Source of the DNA: Neobacillus niacini
Lineage (GTDB): Bacteria > Bacillota > Bacilli > Bacillales > Cytobacillaceae
DNA: 64,000 nucleotides
Assembly (NCBI RefSeq): GCF_000759675.1
Contig: NZ_BAWM01000158.1
Coordinates: forward strand, 62,001 to 126,000
Reading direction: 5' to 3'
Each line of letters begins with the position of its first letter. Within the stretch, counting starts at the first letter, position 1. The translations under genes and the position numbers were made by a program. The notes below the pieces were generated by a model, which was not told the DNA's origin, did not search any database, and saw only the letters and a list, made by a program, of their open reading frames with translations. Below, piece by piece: positions 25,470 to 35,258 of the stretch.

Positions 25470-27605
25470 TTAGTTGTTATTCTTTCTACTTAAAAAATAT
25501 AGATAGCCTTTAATCATAAAATAACTTACTTCTTCAGGTAATTGTTCTTTAATAGGTTTTAAACGATCTCTACCAACCTCTTCAACTGCTTTTTCTAATA
25601 ATTGAATGTATTCTGTAGGAATGAGCTGGGTAAAATCTACTTCCATTCCTTGCTGAGCACATTGAATTAAATGGTTTTCAACGGTACTCATTGCCAGCTC
25701 ACGTTTTTCTGCAATTTCGTTGATTGTTAAGTTTTGTTGATGTAGCTGCAATGTTTCAAGGTGAGAATCACCAATTGCCTTTTTTGCTGCCTTTTTCGGA
25801 GAAGGTGCTGTTCCCAGCTCTGGCAGTCTGTCAGGGTGTGTTTCGCAAAATGCGCGAATTGCTTGAATAAAATCAAGTCCATATTTCTGCAGCTTGTGCT
25901 CTCCCACACCGCTTACTGTTAGAAATTCTTGGTTTGTTTTTGGCAGTTTAGCACACATGTCCTTTAGCGCTGCATCAGAAAAAATCACAAATGGCGGTAC
26001 ATTTTCCGTTTCTGCGATCGCTCTTCTTACTTCACGTAAGGTTTCGAATAATGGGTCGTCTTTGGATATTTCTCTGACTTTAACAGTTTCCCTACGATGA
26101 ACATTATTCTTTCCAAGCAAGACGTCTTTCCCTTTTTGGGAAACATACAAGGTTGGAAATTGCCCTTGTTCAATTGCAATTAATTCTTGTGAGATTAAGA
26201 ACTCGATAAAATCACTTACTTCTTTAGAACCCTTTTCCTTCATGATTCCATATGTTGTAAGCTTGTGAAAGCCCATTTCGGTTACTTTTTTATTTTTTGA
26301 ACCTGTTAATACTTGCGCCGTTAGTGTTTTACCGAATCGCTGTCCCATCCTAATCACACAAGACATCACCATTTGCGCTTCTTTCGTTACGTCAATGCTA
26401 GAGCGGGAATCGAGGCAATTGCCACACCGTCCGCATGACTCGGTCTCTGTTTCCCCAAAATATTTTAGTATAAACTCTTGCAAACAGTTTTCTGTATGGC
26501 AATAATCAACCATCTGCTGTAACTTTTCTAGTTCCGCATGAATCCGTGTTCGGTCGCTGGATTGATCAATCAAAAAGCGCTGAACTTGTACGTCCTGAGA
26601 GGAATAAAGAAGAATACATTCACTCTCGAGTCCATCTCGTCCGGCACGACCTGCCTCTTGATAATAACTCTCCATATTTTTCGGAAGTTGAAAATGGAGG
26701 ACATATCGGATATTGGACTTATCAATTCCCATACCAAAAGCTGATGTTGCCACCATAACGGAAGCTTCATCTTTTAAAAATCGATCCTGCTCACGTATGC
26801 GCTCTGCGTCCCCCATCCCTGCATGATAACGGGCCACATTGATATTTTCTTTTTTGAGTCTTTCATAAAGCTGGTCAACGTTCTTCCGGGTGGCCGCATA
26901 GATAATGCCTGCTTCTTTTTCATTCTTTTTTAAATAATCTCTTATAAAGGGAAGCCTGTCTTGACCTTTAATCACAGCAAAAGAAAGATTCTCACGTTCA
27001 AAACCGGTAATGATGGAATTCTCTTCATCGATATCGAGTGTCTCGCAGATATCTTCTCGAACCCTTGGTGTTGCTGTTGCAGTAAGAGCAATTACATTCG
27101 GTTTTTGTGGAAGGCTTCGGACCATTTGCTGGATATGCCGGTAGCTGGGGCGAAAATCATGTCCCCATTGTGATATACAGTGGGCTTCATCAACCGCAAC
27201 CATTGGAATGTCTATTTGTTTAAGGTCCTCGATAAATTCACGGGATTCTAATCGCTCGGGGGCTATGTATAGGAGCTTGTACATTCCTTGCTTCGCTTCC
27301 CTGATTCGTTCATTTGCTTCATTGTAACTTAGTGAGCTATTGATAAAAGTTGCAGGAATTCCTACCTGTACGAGGGCATCGACTTGATCCTTCATAAGTG
27401 AGATTAACGGGGATATTACAATCGTGGTACCTGGTAAAACAAGTGCAGGAATTTGATAACAAATCGATTTCCCTCCGCCAGTGGGCATGACACAAATCGT
27501 ATTTTCACCAGCTAATACGGATTGGATGGCACGCTCCTGCCCATTTCGAAAGGATGAATAACCGAAATGAGATTCTAATAATCGTTGAGCTTTTTCAAAC
27601 AACAA
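25470..27605 (-). CDS. recQ: ATP-dependent DNA helicase RecQ
   Basis: A 711-residue RecQ helicase. Walker A is GGGKSICYQIPAL and the DEAH box is DEAHCISQWGHDFRPSYRH, including the RecQ-specific aromatic loop. A zinc site (CGRCGNC) and RQC winged helix follow, then an HRDC domain (PPFVIFSDAALKDM), and finally a C-terminal HTH-like extension. It starts with TTG after GGGGGAG. RecQ unwinds recombination intermediates and stalled forks. The length is typical for Bacillus RecQ proteins with the extra tail. Confidence 0.94.
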   Translation of the reverse strand: MLFEKAQRLLESHFGYSSFRNGQERAIQSVLAGENTICVMPTGGGKSICYQIPALVLPGTTIVISPLISLMKDQVDALVQVGIPATFINSSLSYNEANERIREAKQGMYKLLYIAPERLESREFIEDLKQIDIPMVAVDEAHCISQWGHDFRPSYRHIQQMVRSLPQKPNVIALTATATPRVREDICETLDIDEENSIITGFERENLSFAVIKGQDRLPFIRDYLKKNEKEAGIIYAATRKNVDQLYERLKKENINVARYHAGMGDAERIREQDRFLKDEASVMVATSAFGMGIDKSNIRYVLHFQLPKNMESYYQEAGRAGRDGLESECILLYSSQDVQVQRFLIDQSSDRTRIHAELEKLQQMVDYCHTENCLQEFILKYFGETETESCGRCGNCLDSRSSIDVTKEAQMVMSCVIRMGQRFGKTLTAQVLTGSKNKKVTEMGFHKLTTYGIMKEKGSKEVSDFIEFLISQELIAIEQGQFPTLYVSQKGKDVLLGKNNVHRRETVKVREISKDDPLFETLREVRRAIAETENVPPFVIFSDAALKDMCAKLPKTNQEFLTVSGVGEHKLQKYGLDFIQAIRAFCETHPDRLPELGTAPSPKKAAKKAIGDSHLETLQLHQQNLTINEIAEKRELAMSTVENHLIQCAQQGMEVDFTQLIPTEYIQLLEKAVEEVGRDRLKPIKEQLPEEVSYFMIKGYLYFLSRKNNN

Positions 27606-27802
27606 ATACGTCTCCCCCTTGTACTAAATGACCTTCTATTATTATACATTAGATTTTAGTTGTGTGGATTCCTTACAGGTAAAAGTTCCATGCTAGATTT
27701 AGACAACAAAGTTGGGCTATCTTCCGAGAGTATTTTCAACCATTCGTCAGTATTTCTTGCCAACTGCCAATATTTTCCGCAATCTGTAACTAAAATTGTA
27801 AA

Positions 27803-27835
27803 GAAAGGTCGCCGAAACTTTCTCGGCGACCTTTC
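27803..27835 (-). terminator. rho-independent terminator
   Basis: GAAAGGTCGCCGA / TCGGCGACCTTTC hairpin just after the acyl-CoA synthetase stop. Confidence 0.8.
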
Positions 27836-27841
27836 CTATCA

Positions 27842-29404
27842 TTATCCCTGTGTAAACAGTTCTTCTAGCTGCTTCCGCAATACGAATTTTTGGATTTTTC
27901 CACTTGCATTTCGCGGCAATGCTTCACAGAATACATATTTACGCGGGCGTTTGTAATTCGCCAGACTGTCACTGTTTTTACAATAGTCTTCAAGGTCTTG
28001 CTCAGTCAGCTTAGGATCCTTTTTCACAACAAAAGCGGTCACACTTTCACCCCAGCGATCATCAGGCTGACCCACAATCGCGACATCCAGGACACCTTCA
28101 TGTGCATGTAAAACATCTTCAACTTCACGTGGGTAAATATTCTCCCCGCCGCTAATAATCATATCGTCCAGTCGGTCATTTACAAACAGAAAGCCCTCTG
28201 CGTCTAGGTAACCAATATCACCTGAATGATACCAGCCTTTATACATCGATTTTTTCGTGGCTTCTTCACGGTTAAAATAGCCTACCATCATGCATGGACC
28301 TTTCACAATAATTTCTCCTGTTTCACCAACTGGAACTACATCATCAGGATCAGATGGTCCATCCTCTCTAGTACGAACCACACGGATATTGTGGTTAATA
28401 GCGGCTTGACCTGCCGATCCCGCTTTTCTTAACTGGTCATTCTCCGATAGGAAGGTAATGGCTGGTCCCATTTCTGTCATTCCATAGGCTTGAACAAGCC
28501 CAATTCCAAAGCGATCATGTAGAGCATGAACGAGAGATGGGGCCATTGGTGCTGCACCATATAAACCAAGCTTTAGACTTTCCGTATTATATTGGCTTAA
28601 ATCTTCTTGAAGTAACATGTTCCACATAGTTGGAGCTGCGAAAAATTTGGTTATCTTTTCTTGTCCTATTAATTGTAGGATAACTTTTGGGTTGAATTGG
28701 TGCAGAATGACATTTCTCGCCCCCACATGAATCCTTGGTAAAAAGGCACAATGAAGCTCTGCACAGTGGAACATCGGAGCGGTCACAAGTCCTACGTCTT
28801 CTGCTTCTAACTTTTGCGAAGCAATACAGAGTACACTTTGATCCACCATATTGCGATGACTATGCATGACACCTTTTGGCCTTCCAGTTGTCCCACTTGT
28901 ATAAATAAACGCGTAGATGTCATTTTCATTTACATCGGCCTGAATATCTTCACTTGAAGCGGCTGCTAATTTCTCCTGATAGCTGGCAGCATAAGCTGGT
29001 TTTTCTTGGTCGATAAACCAGAAGGAAGTAGCTTCAAAACGATTTTCAATAGAAGAAATTACAGGCTCCAACGCTTTTTCAAATAAAACCACTTTAGGAG
29101 TTGCATCAGATAGGATAAACGCCACTTCTTCAGGCATTTGACGAAAATTTATTGGATTGAAGATAGCACCGATTTTTGCACAAGCAAAGAATGCTGTTCC
29201 TAACTCTTCCGTATTAAACATGAATGTGGATACCCGGTCGCCTTTTTTGACTCCTTCGTTCAACAACGCATTCGCAAGTCGGTTAACCTGCTCACTCCAT
29301 TCTTTATACGTAAAGCGGACATTTTTTCTAACATCATATATTGCATCCTTGTTCGGGTTTCTTTTTACCGTTAAGTCAAAAATTTGTCCAATAGTGGTTG
29401 TCAT
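27842..29404 (-). CDS. fatty-acid--CoA ligase (acyl-CoA synthetase)
   Basis: A 520-residue ANL-superfamily enzyme. YTSGTTGRPKGV is the P-loop (A3), YGMTEMGP is A5, and GWYHSGDIGYLDAEGF and DMIISGGENIYPREVE are the later core motifs; the C-terminal Lys is in NASGKIQK. It activates a fatty acid as acyl-AMP and then forms the thioester with CoA. GGAGGAG precedes the ATG. It is 15 nt downstream of an acyl-CoA dehydrogenase, so the pair forms a beta-oxidation entry operon. Chain length is not evident. Confidence 0.9.
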   Translation of the reverse strand: MTTTIGQIFDLTVKRNPNKDAIYDVRKNVRFTYKEWSEQVNRLANALLNEGVKKGDRVSTFMFNTEELGTAFFACAKIGAIFNPINFRQMPEEVAFILSDATPKVVLFEKALEPVISSIENRFEATSFWFIDQEKPAYAASYQEKLAAASSEDIQADVNENDIYAFIYTSGTTGRPKGVMHSHRNMVDQSVLCIASQKLEAEDVGLVTAPMFHCAELHCAFLPRIHVGARNVILHQFNPKVILQLIGQEKITKFFAAPTMWNMLLQEDLSQYNTESLKLGLYGAAPMAPSLVHALHDRFGIGLVQAYGMTEMGPAITFLSENDQLRKAGSAGQAAINHNIRVVRTREDGPSDPDDVVPVGETGEIIVKGPCMMVGYFNREEATKKSMYKGWYHSGDIGYLDAEGFLFVNDRLDDMIISGGENIYPREVEDVLHAHEGVLDVAIVGQPDDRWGESVTAFVVKKDPKLTEQDLEDYCKNSDSLANYKRPRKYVFCEALPRNASGKIQKFVLRKQLEELFTQG

Positions 29405-29419
29405 CCAATCTCCTCCAAT

Positions 29420-30568
29420 TTATAATCCTAAATTTTTGGCAATAATCGTTTTCATAATTTCGTTCGTACCAGCGTAAATACTTGAAACCTGAATATCGCG
29501 GAATCTTCTCGCAATCTCGTATTCTTCCATATACCCGTAGCCGCCATGAAGCTGCAGGCATTCACTCGCAATTTTCTTTGCGGTATCCGTCAGCTTCCAT
29601 TTCGCCATCGAAACCTTCGTTACCACATTTTGACCATTCATATGTTCAGCTATTAATTGATCTAAGAACACTCTTCCCATCTCAACATCCGTCGCCATCT
29701 CCGCAATTTTAAACTGAGTATTTTGGAATTGGCTGACAGGTTTTCCAAAGGCTTCACGACTCTTCACATAGTCAATCGTCACTTGAAGCATTACTTCTGC
29801 GGCAGTTTGTGCTGCGATAGCAACAAGTAGGCGCTCCTGCTGGAGTTTATCCATCATATATAGAAAGCCTTTGCCTTCTTCGCCAAGTAGATTCTCCTTT
29901 GGAACTCGGCAATCTTCAAAAATTAACTCCGCGGTATCCTGACTATGAAGCCCCACTTTGTTCAGTTTTCTTCCTCTTGAAAAACCGGGAGCATCCCGTT
30001 CCACTAGGAGCAAGCTCACTCCTTTATGCTTTGGTTCTGCATTTGGATCCGTTTTACAAGCCACAAGGATTAAATCAGATTGAATCCCATTTGTTATAAA
30101 GGTTTTTTGTCCATTCAATATATAGTGGTCACCATCAAGCTTTGCTGTGGTTTTAATATTGGCAAGGTCAGACCCAGTGCCAGGTTCGGTCATAGCAATA
30201 GCTGTAATCAATTCACCTGTTACACATCGTGGAAGCCAGCGCTGTTTTTGTTCTTCTGAGCCGAAAGAATTGATATATGGGACAACGATATCATTATGCA
30301 GACCCATTCCCACTAGGCCAGAACCAATTCTCTCTAACTCTTCATTAATAACAACAGAGAACCCCCAGTCGACTCCACTGCCACCATATTTTTCATCTAA
30401 ATCTGGACAAAGGAATCCCTGTTCTCCCATCTTTCTCCACAAGGAGCGGGGAATCATTCTCTCCTCTTCCCATTCCTCATAATATGGTACAGCCTCTTTC
30501 TCCAAAAATTTTCTTAGTGACTTGCGAAAAATTTCATGGTCTCCTGTTAAATATGCGTGTTGTTTCAT
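29420..30568 (-). CDS. acyl-CoA dehydrogenase
   Basis: A 382-residue FAD flavoprotein of the acyl-CoA dehydrogenase family. AITAIAMTEPGTGSDLA is signature 1, and GGYGYMEEYEIARRFRDI matches signature 2; a Glu in this region is a candidate for the catalytic base. IYAGTNEIMK closes the protein. It inserts the first double bond of beta-oxidation and passes electrons to ETF. GGGGAG precedes the ATG, and the ligase gene follows in the same operon. Confidence 0.92.
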   Translation of the reverse strand: MKQHAYLTGDHEIFRKSLRKFLEKEAVPYYEEWEEERMIPRSLWRKMGEQGFLCPDLDEKYGGSGVDWGFSVVINEELERIGSGLVGMGLHNDIVVPYINSFGSEEQKQRWLPRCVTGELITAIAMTEPGTGSDLANIKTTAKLDGDHYILNGQKTFITNGIQSDLILVACKTDPNAEPKHKGVSLLLVERDAPGFSRGRKLNKVGLHSQDTAELIFEDCRVPKENLLGEEGKGFLYMMDKLQQERLLVAIAAQTAAEVMLQVTIDYVKSREAFGKPVSQFQNTQFKIAEMATDVEMGRVFLDQLIAEHMNGQNVVTKVSMAKWKLTDTAKKIASECLQLHGGYGYMEEYEIARRFRDIQVSSIYAGTNEIMKTIIAKNLGL

Positions 30569-30651
30569 TATGAACTCCCCACTTTCTACTAATAACCAAT
30601 TACTAAGCTTTCACTAATTTTTGAATAGAATTCCTCTTAGTCCCCTTTCGG

Positions 30652-30909
30652 TCAGGCCGCAAAGATTATAGAACAATCTTTTTTAAATAACTGAATACTT
30701 TTTTTCACTAACTCAGGTGCCATTGGTGCGACATGAAGGATACGCTCATGTTGAAGCAATCCCATATTAATAGTGACAGATATTCCTACATTTAAATTCC
30801 TCTTATGATCAAACAATTCGCCTTTCGGTCGTCCTGTTGTCCCTGAGGTGTACAAGATTTCCAAATCATTCTGTTCAGAAACATCAATTTCAGGTTCATC
30901 CTCACCACC
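30652..30909 (-). pseudogene. remnant of a second acyl-CoA synthetase
   Basis: A fragment reads DLEILYTSGTTGRPKG, the ANL P-loop, followed by HERILHVAPM and a tail with internal deletion before a stop at 30652. The rest of the roughly 500-residue enzyme is missing. It lies directly upstream of the intact dehydrogenase/ligase pair, so it was probably a third gene of this lipid operon or a duplicate. Confidence 0.75.
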
Positions 30910-31179
30910 AGATTAAGCGCTTTCAAAATAGTGGTAGCCTAATGTTCGTGGTAATTACTGTTCCGACTTTTAATAAAAATTCACTCCTACTTATTGTAAC
31001 AAAAGTAGAGAATTTTTAGAATATTTTAGCAAAAAATATTAATTTGTCTTTTAAACTATAATCATAAAGTCATAGGTCTTTTTGTATAATTTGTAGGATT
31101 ATATATATTGAATATTCGAAAAATAGAAGATTATAATAGAATTTGGCAATAGAAAAATTTCGTTTGGAGGAAATTTTAT

Positions 31180-31338
31180 ACACCTGCACCTGCACCTGCA
31201 CCTCAAGTAAAAGCAACTGGGCATGCTATTCCAAATACGGCATCTCCTGCTTACAATTTTGCTGCAATTGGTTCGATGGTCCTTTTAGCTGGATTTGTTA
31301 GCCTAAAATTGCAAAGAAGACTCAGACAAGACGCTTAA
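31180..31338 (+). pseudogene. C-terminal remnant of a sortase-anchored surface protein
   Basis: Fifty-two codons with no usable start (TAG upstream in frame, no ATG/GTG/TTG). They begin with Pro-Ala repeats, then IPNTAS, a 20-residue hydrophobic helix and a basic LQRRLRQ tail. That is a cell-wall sorting signal. Class D sortases of Bacillus use LPNTA, so the I for L change fits a decayed or variant signal. A terminator follows. The N-terminal domains are missing. Confidence 0.6.
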
Positions 31339-31345
31339 TCCAAAT

Positions 31346-31385
31346 AAAAAGGTCAGCCCTCTTACTCGAGAGGTCCTGACCTTTT
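31346..31385. terminator. bidirectional terminator
   Basis: AAAAAGGTCAG / CTGACCTTTT with an inner CTCT/AGAG pair, between the remnant and the convergent MFS gene. Confidence 0.8.
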
Positions 31386-31387
31386 GT

Positions 31388-32575
31388 TTATGAAACAACT
31401 CTTTCCTTCGGAGCAACTCTTTTTTTCCTAACTTCTATCATAGTTAAAACAATGGCAATAATTAAAAATAGACTACTTATCCGGAAGAGATTAGCTGTAT
31501 CAGTGAATTGTGCTATTGCACCAAAGATAATACCGCTTAAGCCAATCCCTAAATCAATCGAAGAAAAGAACATTCCATTCGCCACACCTCTTCGATTTTC
31601 GGGTGTCATGGATAAGGTCCAGGATTGTAAGGTTGGTAAGGCACAGCCAAAACCGAGTCCAAACAATCCTCCTGCTACGGCAAGCATAAAATTGGTTTGT
31701 GCATAGGAAAGAACCCACAACCCAACAAAGGTAGCAAAAATACAGAAATAGACCATGGCGACAGGACCCTTTTCATCAAACCACTTTCCTGCAAGCGGTC
31801 TAGCCGCCGTGGCAATAATTGCATTAAGAATATAGAATAAAAAGATTTGGTCAATGCCTCTTTCTTCCCCATAGATAACGATAAAGGTTGAGACTGAACC
31901 ATAACCAAGACAAATAATGAGTGTAATAAAAGATGGGTACCAGCTCGATTTCTCCACTAGTGAACCTAGGTAGGAAAATTTAAGATTTTCCTTTTTTGTT
32001 TTTAAAACAGCTTCCGGTGTTTTGTAATGTACAAGTGCAAGCAGAACGACGGAAATAAATCCTAATATGCCTGAAATAATAATGAGATTGGTAAACGAGG
32101 TAACATTATATAAGAAAATTCCTAGACTAGGAGCAATAATGAAACCAATTGTGGTTGAAAGCCCAAAATAGCCCATCCCTTCACCCAGTCGTGAAAATGG
32201 AATTACATCCACTGCAGCTGTTCCATTCACCGTTGTTGACCAGCCCCACGCAAGACCATGAATAAAACGGATAAACAAGAATATCACGACAATTCTTGAA
32301 ATTGGGTATAGGACGGTAATAATTAATAAAATGACTGCTCCTATTATAACTAGCGCCTTCCTTTGTTTGTATTCGAGCATGTATCCAATAAAGGGTCTTA
32401 TGAGAACAGCACCAATCGAAAACAATGCCGTAACAAGACCAATTTCTAGCCCGTTTGCACCAATGGATTTTATGTAAGGCGGTAAGGTTGGAATAAGCAT
32501 TTGGAAGGACATAAATACAAATAGATTCCCAGCCATCAACATAATAAAAGATTTTGTCCACAAACGCTCTTTCAA
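31388..32575 (-). CDS. MFS transporter (YwoG-like)
   Basis: A 395-residue, 12-helix MFS protein starting with TTG after GGAGG. ALFSIGAVLIRPFIGYMLEYKQRK contains the loop 2-3 motif in a relaxed form (GxxxxYKQRK). Late GGLFGLGFGCALPTLQSW and RRGVANGMFFSSIDLGIG match the YwoG/YfkL type of putative drug exporters. It is monocistronic. The substrate is unknown. Confidence 0.83.
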   Translation of the reverse strand: MKERLWTKSFIMLMAGNLFVFMSFQMLIPTLPPYIKSIGANGLEIGLVTALFSIGAVLIRPFIGYMLEYKQRKALVIIGAVILLIITVLYPISRIVVIFLFIRFIHGLAWGWSTTVNGTAAVDVIPFSRLGEGMGYFGLSTTIGFIIAPSLGIFLYNVTSFTNLIIISGILGFISVVLLALVHYKTPEAVLKTKKENLKFSYLGSLVEKSSWYPSFITLIICLGYGSVSTFIVIYGEERGIDQIFLFYILNAIIATAARPLAGKWFDEKGPVAMVYFCIFATFVGLWVLSYAQTNFMLAVAGGLFGLGFGCALPTLQSWTLSMTPENRRGVANGMFFSSIDLGIGLSGIIFGAIAQFTDTANLFRISSLFLIIAIVLTMIEVRKKRVAPKERVVS

Positions 32576-32770
32576 AGAAACACCTCCTTATCACTCTTCT
32601 TATAGAAGATTGAGGAAAAATTCTGTTTATTTCGTATCACTAAATAATAGCACAGAACCTTAGAAAATAGAAATATGAAATCATCTATTTTTCTTGTATA
32701 ATCGTTATCCTTTTTCAGTAAATTCAGGTATCATGAAAATAAGTAATATAAGTCCAAATGGAGGAAAAAT

Positions 32771-33733
32771 ATGCAAAAGAGAAAAATCGTTATTACGAAT
32801 ACTTTAAATCAGAATCTTTTCGATCAGATAAAAGAAATTATCCCAGATTGGACAATCATAGCGGGTAAAGATAAAGATATTTGGCAGGATCATTTACATG
32901 ATGCTGAAATTATAGCAGGCTGGAAAAAGGGAATAGAAAAAGAGTGTCTAGCCCCCCAATCAAAACTTAAGTGGCTCCAAACCTGGAGTGCAGGTGTTGA
33001 TAGCCTGCCGCTTGAGTCGCTGGAATCTAAAAACATAATCGTAACAAGTGCGAATGGCGTACATGCTTATCCAATATCTGAAAGTATCTTTGCCTTGATG
33101 CTTGGCTTAACAAGAAAGATTCATACATATGTGAAAAATCAACAAGCAAGAAAATGGCACCATTCCGGTATAAAGCTGGAAATGCACGAAAAAACGATTG
33201 GAATAATTGGTGTTGGAACAATTGGCAAAGAAACTGCAAAAATTGCAAAAGCCTTTGGAATGAGGGTGCTCGGCGTTCGCCATTCTGGAAAACAACAGGA
33301 ATTCGTCGATGAAATGTACACCACCAATCAATTAGATATGGTTCTTCCCAACTGTGATTATGTCGTTGTCACACTTCCGCTAACCAACGAGACGAAACGC
33401 TTATTTGGTTCCAAACAATTCGACCTCATGAAACCTTCCGCTTTCTTTATCAATATTGGACGTGGTGAAATCGTAGTTGAAGACGACTTGATTTCAGCAT
33501 TACTGAAGGGAATCATTGCTGGTGCAGGTTTAGATGTGTTTGAACAGGAACCATTAAGTGTGGATAGTCCTTTGTGGGATATGGAAAATGTGATTATTAC
33601 TCCGCACATTGCAGGTTCAACTGAACATTATAATCAAAGAGTTATTGAAAATATCCTAATACCGAACCTAAAAAACTATATTACTGGTACCCGGCTTTCG
33701 GTAAATCTTGTTGATTTTTCTAAAGGCTATTAG
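32771..33733 (+). CDS. D-2-hydroxyacid dehydrogenase family protein
   Basis: A 320-residue NAD(P)-dependent dehydrogenase. The Rossmann motif is GIIGVGTIGKETAKIAKAFG. The catalytic Arg lies in NIGRGEIV, Glu in FEQEPL and His in ITPHIAGST, in the usual order. It resembles YoaD/SerA-like and glyoxylate/hydroxypyruvate reductases but has no ACT domain, so serine biosynthesis is unlikely. GGAGG precedes the ATG. GDPD follows 15 nt later, so the two may be co-transcribed. Confidence 0.87.
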   Translation: MQKRKIVITNTLNQNLFDQIKEIIPDWTIIAGKDKDIWQDHLHDAEIIAGWKKGIEKECLAPQSKLKWLQTWSAGVDSLPLESLESKNIIVTSANGVHAYPISESIFALMLGLTRKIHTYVKNQQARKWHHSGIKLEMHEKTIGIIGVGTIGKETAKIAKAFGMRVLGVRHSGKQQEFVDEMYTTNQLDMVLPNCDYVVVTLPLTNETKRLFGSKQFDLMKPSAFFINIGRGEIVVEDDLISALLKGIIAGAGLDVFEQEPLSVDSPLWDMENVIITPHIAGSTEHYNQRVIENILIPNLKNYITGTRLSVNLVDFSKGY

Positions 33734-33748
33734 TAGAGGAGCAGCACT

Positions 33749-34687
33749 ATGCAACATGTCACAATAGAGAAAACACGGAGAAAGAAAACAGTGCTTCTAT
33801 CTTTAAAAATGATAGTTTCTGCTTTGTTCATTTTCCTGTTAGTCATTAATTTTTTTCCTGTCAAACAAATTAAACAGAAAAGCTTTTTTAATCATAATCG
33901 CCCATTGGTCATTGCCCACCAAGGCGGTGAGCTGTTAGCACCTTCAAATACAATGGCTTCCTTTGAGAATGCTGCTAACATGGGAGTGGATGTCCTTGAA
34001 ACGGATATACATATTACAAAGGACGGCCATTTAGTTACGATCCACGACCCAAGTGTTAACCGGACAACCAATGGAAAAGGCAATGTGGCAGACCTTACTT
34101 TAGCAGAACTTCAAGTGCTTGATGCAGGTTATCATTTTAGAGACTTAGATGGCAACTATAGTTTCCGTGGTAAGGGTGTCTATATCCCAACGGTCGAAGA
34201 GATGTTTCAAACATTCGATGACATGAAAATAGAAATAGAAATTAAAGATGATAACCCTCCTGAAAGAATAGAGGAAATTGCTTCGAAATTATGGGACCTC
34301 ATTGAAAAATACCAAATGGAGGAAAAAATCATAATTGGTTCATTCGACCAACAGATTCTCCAAACGTTTGAGAAGTATGCAAAAGGCCGTGTCGCCATTA
34401 CAGCTGGCAGACAAGAGGTTAAAAGCTTTGTTGTCTTTCATAAATTCTTTTTACGAAATCTTTATGTTCCAAAAGTCGATGCATTCCAAATCCCTGTGGA
34501 GGACAGCGGCTTTGATTTAACAGACCAAAGGTTAATTGATGGGGCACACCGTCTTGGAATGGAAATCCATTACTGGACTATTGATGATCCAAAAACAATG
34601 AAAAAATTGATTGATGCAGGTGTTGACGGTATACTGACAAATCGGCCAGATTTATTGCTCAAATTGCTTGAGGAAAAAGGTTTGTAG
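33749..34687 (+). CDS. glycerophosphodiester phosphodiesterase, membrane-anchored
   Basis: A 312-residue GDPD. One hydrophobic segment near residues 20-38 anchors it, leaving the catalytic barrel outside. AHQGGELLAPSNT (first catalytic His), LETDIHITKDGHLVTIHD (metal-binding Glu-Asp and second His) and a late VDGILTNRPDLL are family signatures. It hydrolyses deacylated phospholipids to glycerol-3-phosphate and an alcohol. The first catalytic motif reads HQGG where HRG(A/G) is usual. Confidence 0.87.
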   Translation: MQHVTIEKTRRKKTVLLSLKMIVSALFIFLLVINFFPVKQIKQKSFFNHNRPLVIAHQGGELLAPSNTMASFENAANMGVDVLETDIHITKDGHLVTIHDPSVNRTTNGKGNVADLTLAELQVLDAGYHFRDLDGNYSFRGKGVYIPTVEEMFQTFDDMKIEIEIKDDNPPERIEEIASKLWDLIEKYQMEEKIIIGSFDQQILQTFEKYAKGRVAITAGRQEVKSFVVFHKFFLRNLYVPKVDAFQIPVEDSGFDLTDQRLIDGAHRLGMEIHYWTIDDPKTMKKLIDAGVDGILTNRPDLLLKLLEEKGL

Positions 34688-34813
34688 ATACTTGTGCTGC
34701 AATTTTCAAATAGCTGCCCTTTCTTTTTGGCACAATTTCTATAAGAGTTTTGTTTTAATAAAAATATCATGATATAATTCACCAAAAATAGGAAAACAAA
34801 AGGGGTAATTGGA

Positions 34814-35221
34814 TTGGATTTCACAAATATAAGTATTTTAGCCATCATTCTAGCCGTTGTAGCCAATATGGTGATTGGAGCACTCTGGTATTCTCCTATT
34901 CTTTTTTCTAACATTTGGGTGAAAGCTCTAGGTAAGAAAATGGAGGATATAGATCCAAAAGGGGCTTATGTGGGATATGGCTTAACCACACTCGGAGGAG
35001 TTTTCACTGCAGTTGTTCTTTCCCTATTTATTCAGTTATTAGATACGGTAACCATTTTGGACGGGGCTTTATTCGGATTTTTGATTGGTTTAATTGCTGC
35101 ATTTAGAGAATTATCGCCTACTTTTTTTGAGAGCCGTAACTACACTTTATTCTTCATTAGTGCAGGCTATCATGTGGTTTCCTTGACGGTAATGGGAATT
35201 ATTATTGCTGCTTTTGTTTAA
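34814..35221 (+). CDS. DUF1761 membrane protein
   Basis: A 135-residue, four-helix protein starting at TTG with AAGGGG upstream. The first helix ends in GALWYSPILFSNIWVKALG, the DUF1761 hallmark. Function is unknown. It ends at a strong terminator shared with the convergent GTPase gene. Confidence 0.8.
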   Translation: MDFTNISILAIILAVVANMVIGALWYSPILFSNIWVKALGKKMEDIDPKGAYVGYGLTTLGGVFTAVVLSLFIQLLDTVTILDGALFGFLIGLIAAFRELSPTFFESRNYTLFFISAGYHVVSLTVMGIIIAAFV

Positions 35222-35226
35222 TTGTA

Positions 35227-35252
35227 AAGGGTGCCTCACCTGAGGCACCCTT
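35227..35252. terminator. bidirectional terminator
   Basis: AAGGGTGCCTCA / TGAGGCACCCTT hairpin between convergent genes. Confidence 0.9.
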
Positions 35253-35258
35253 CATTTA

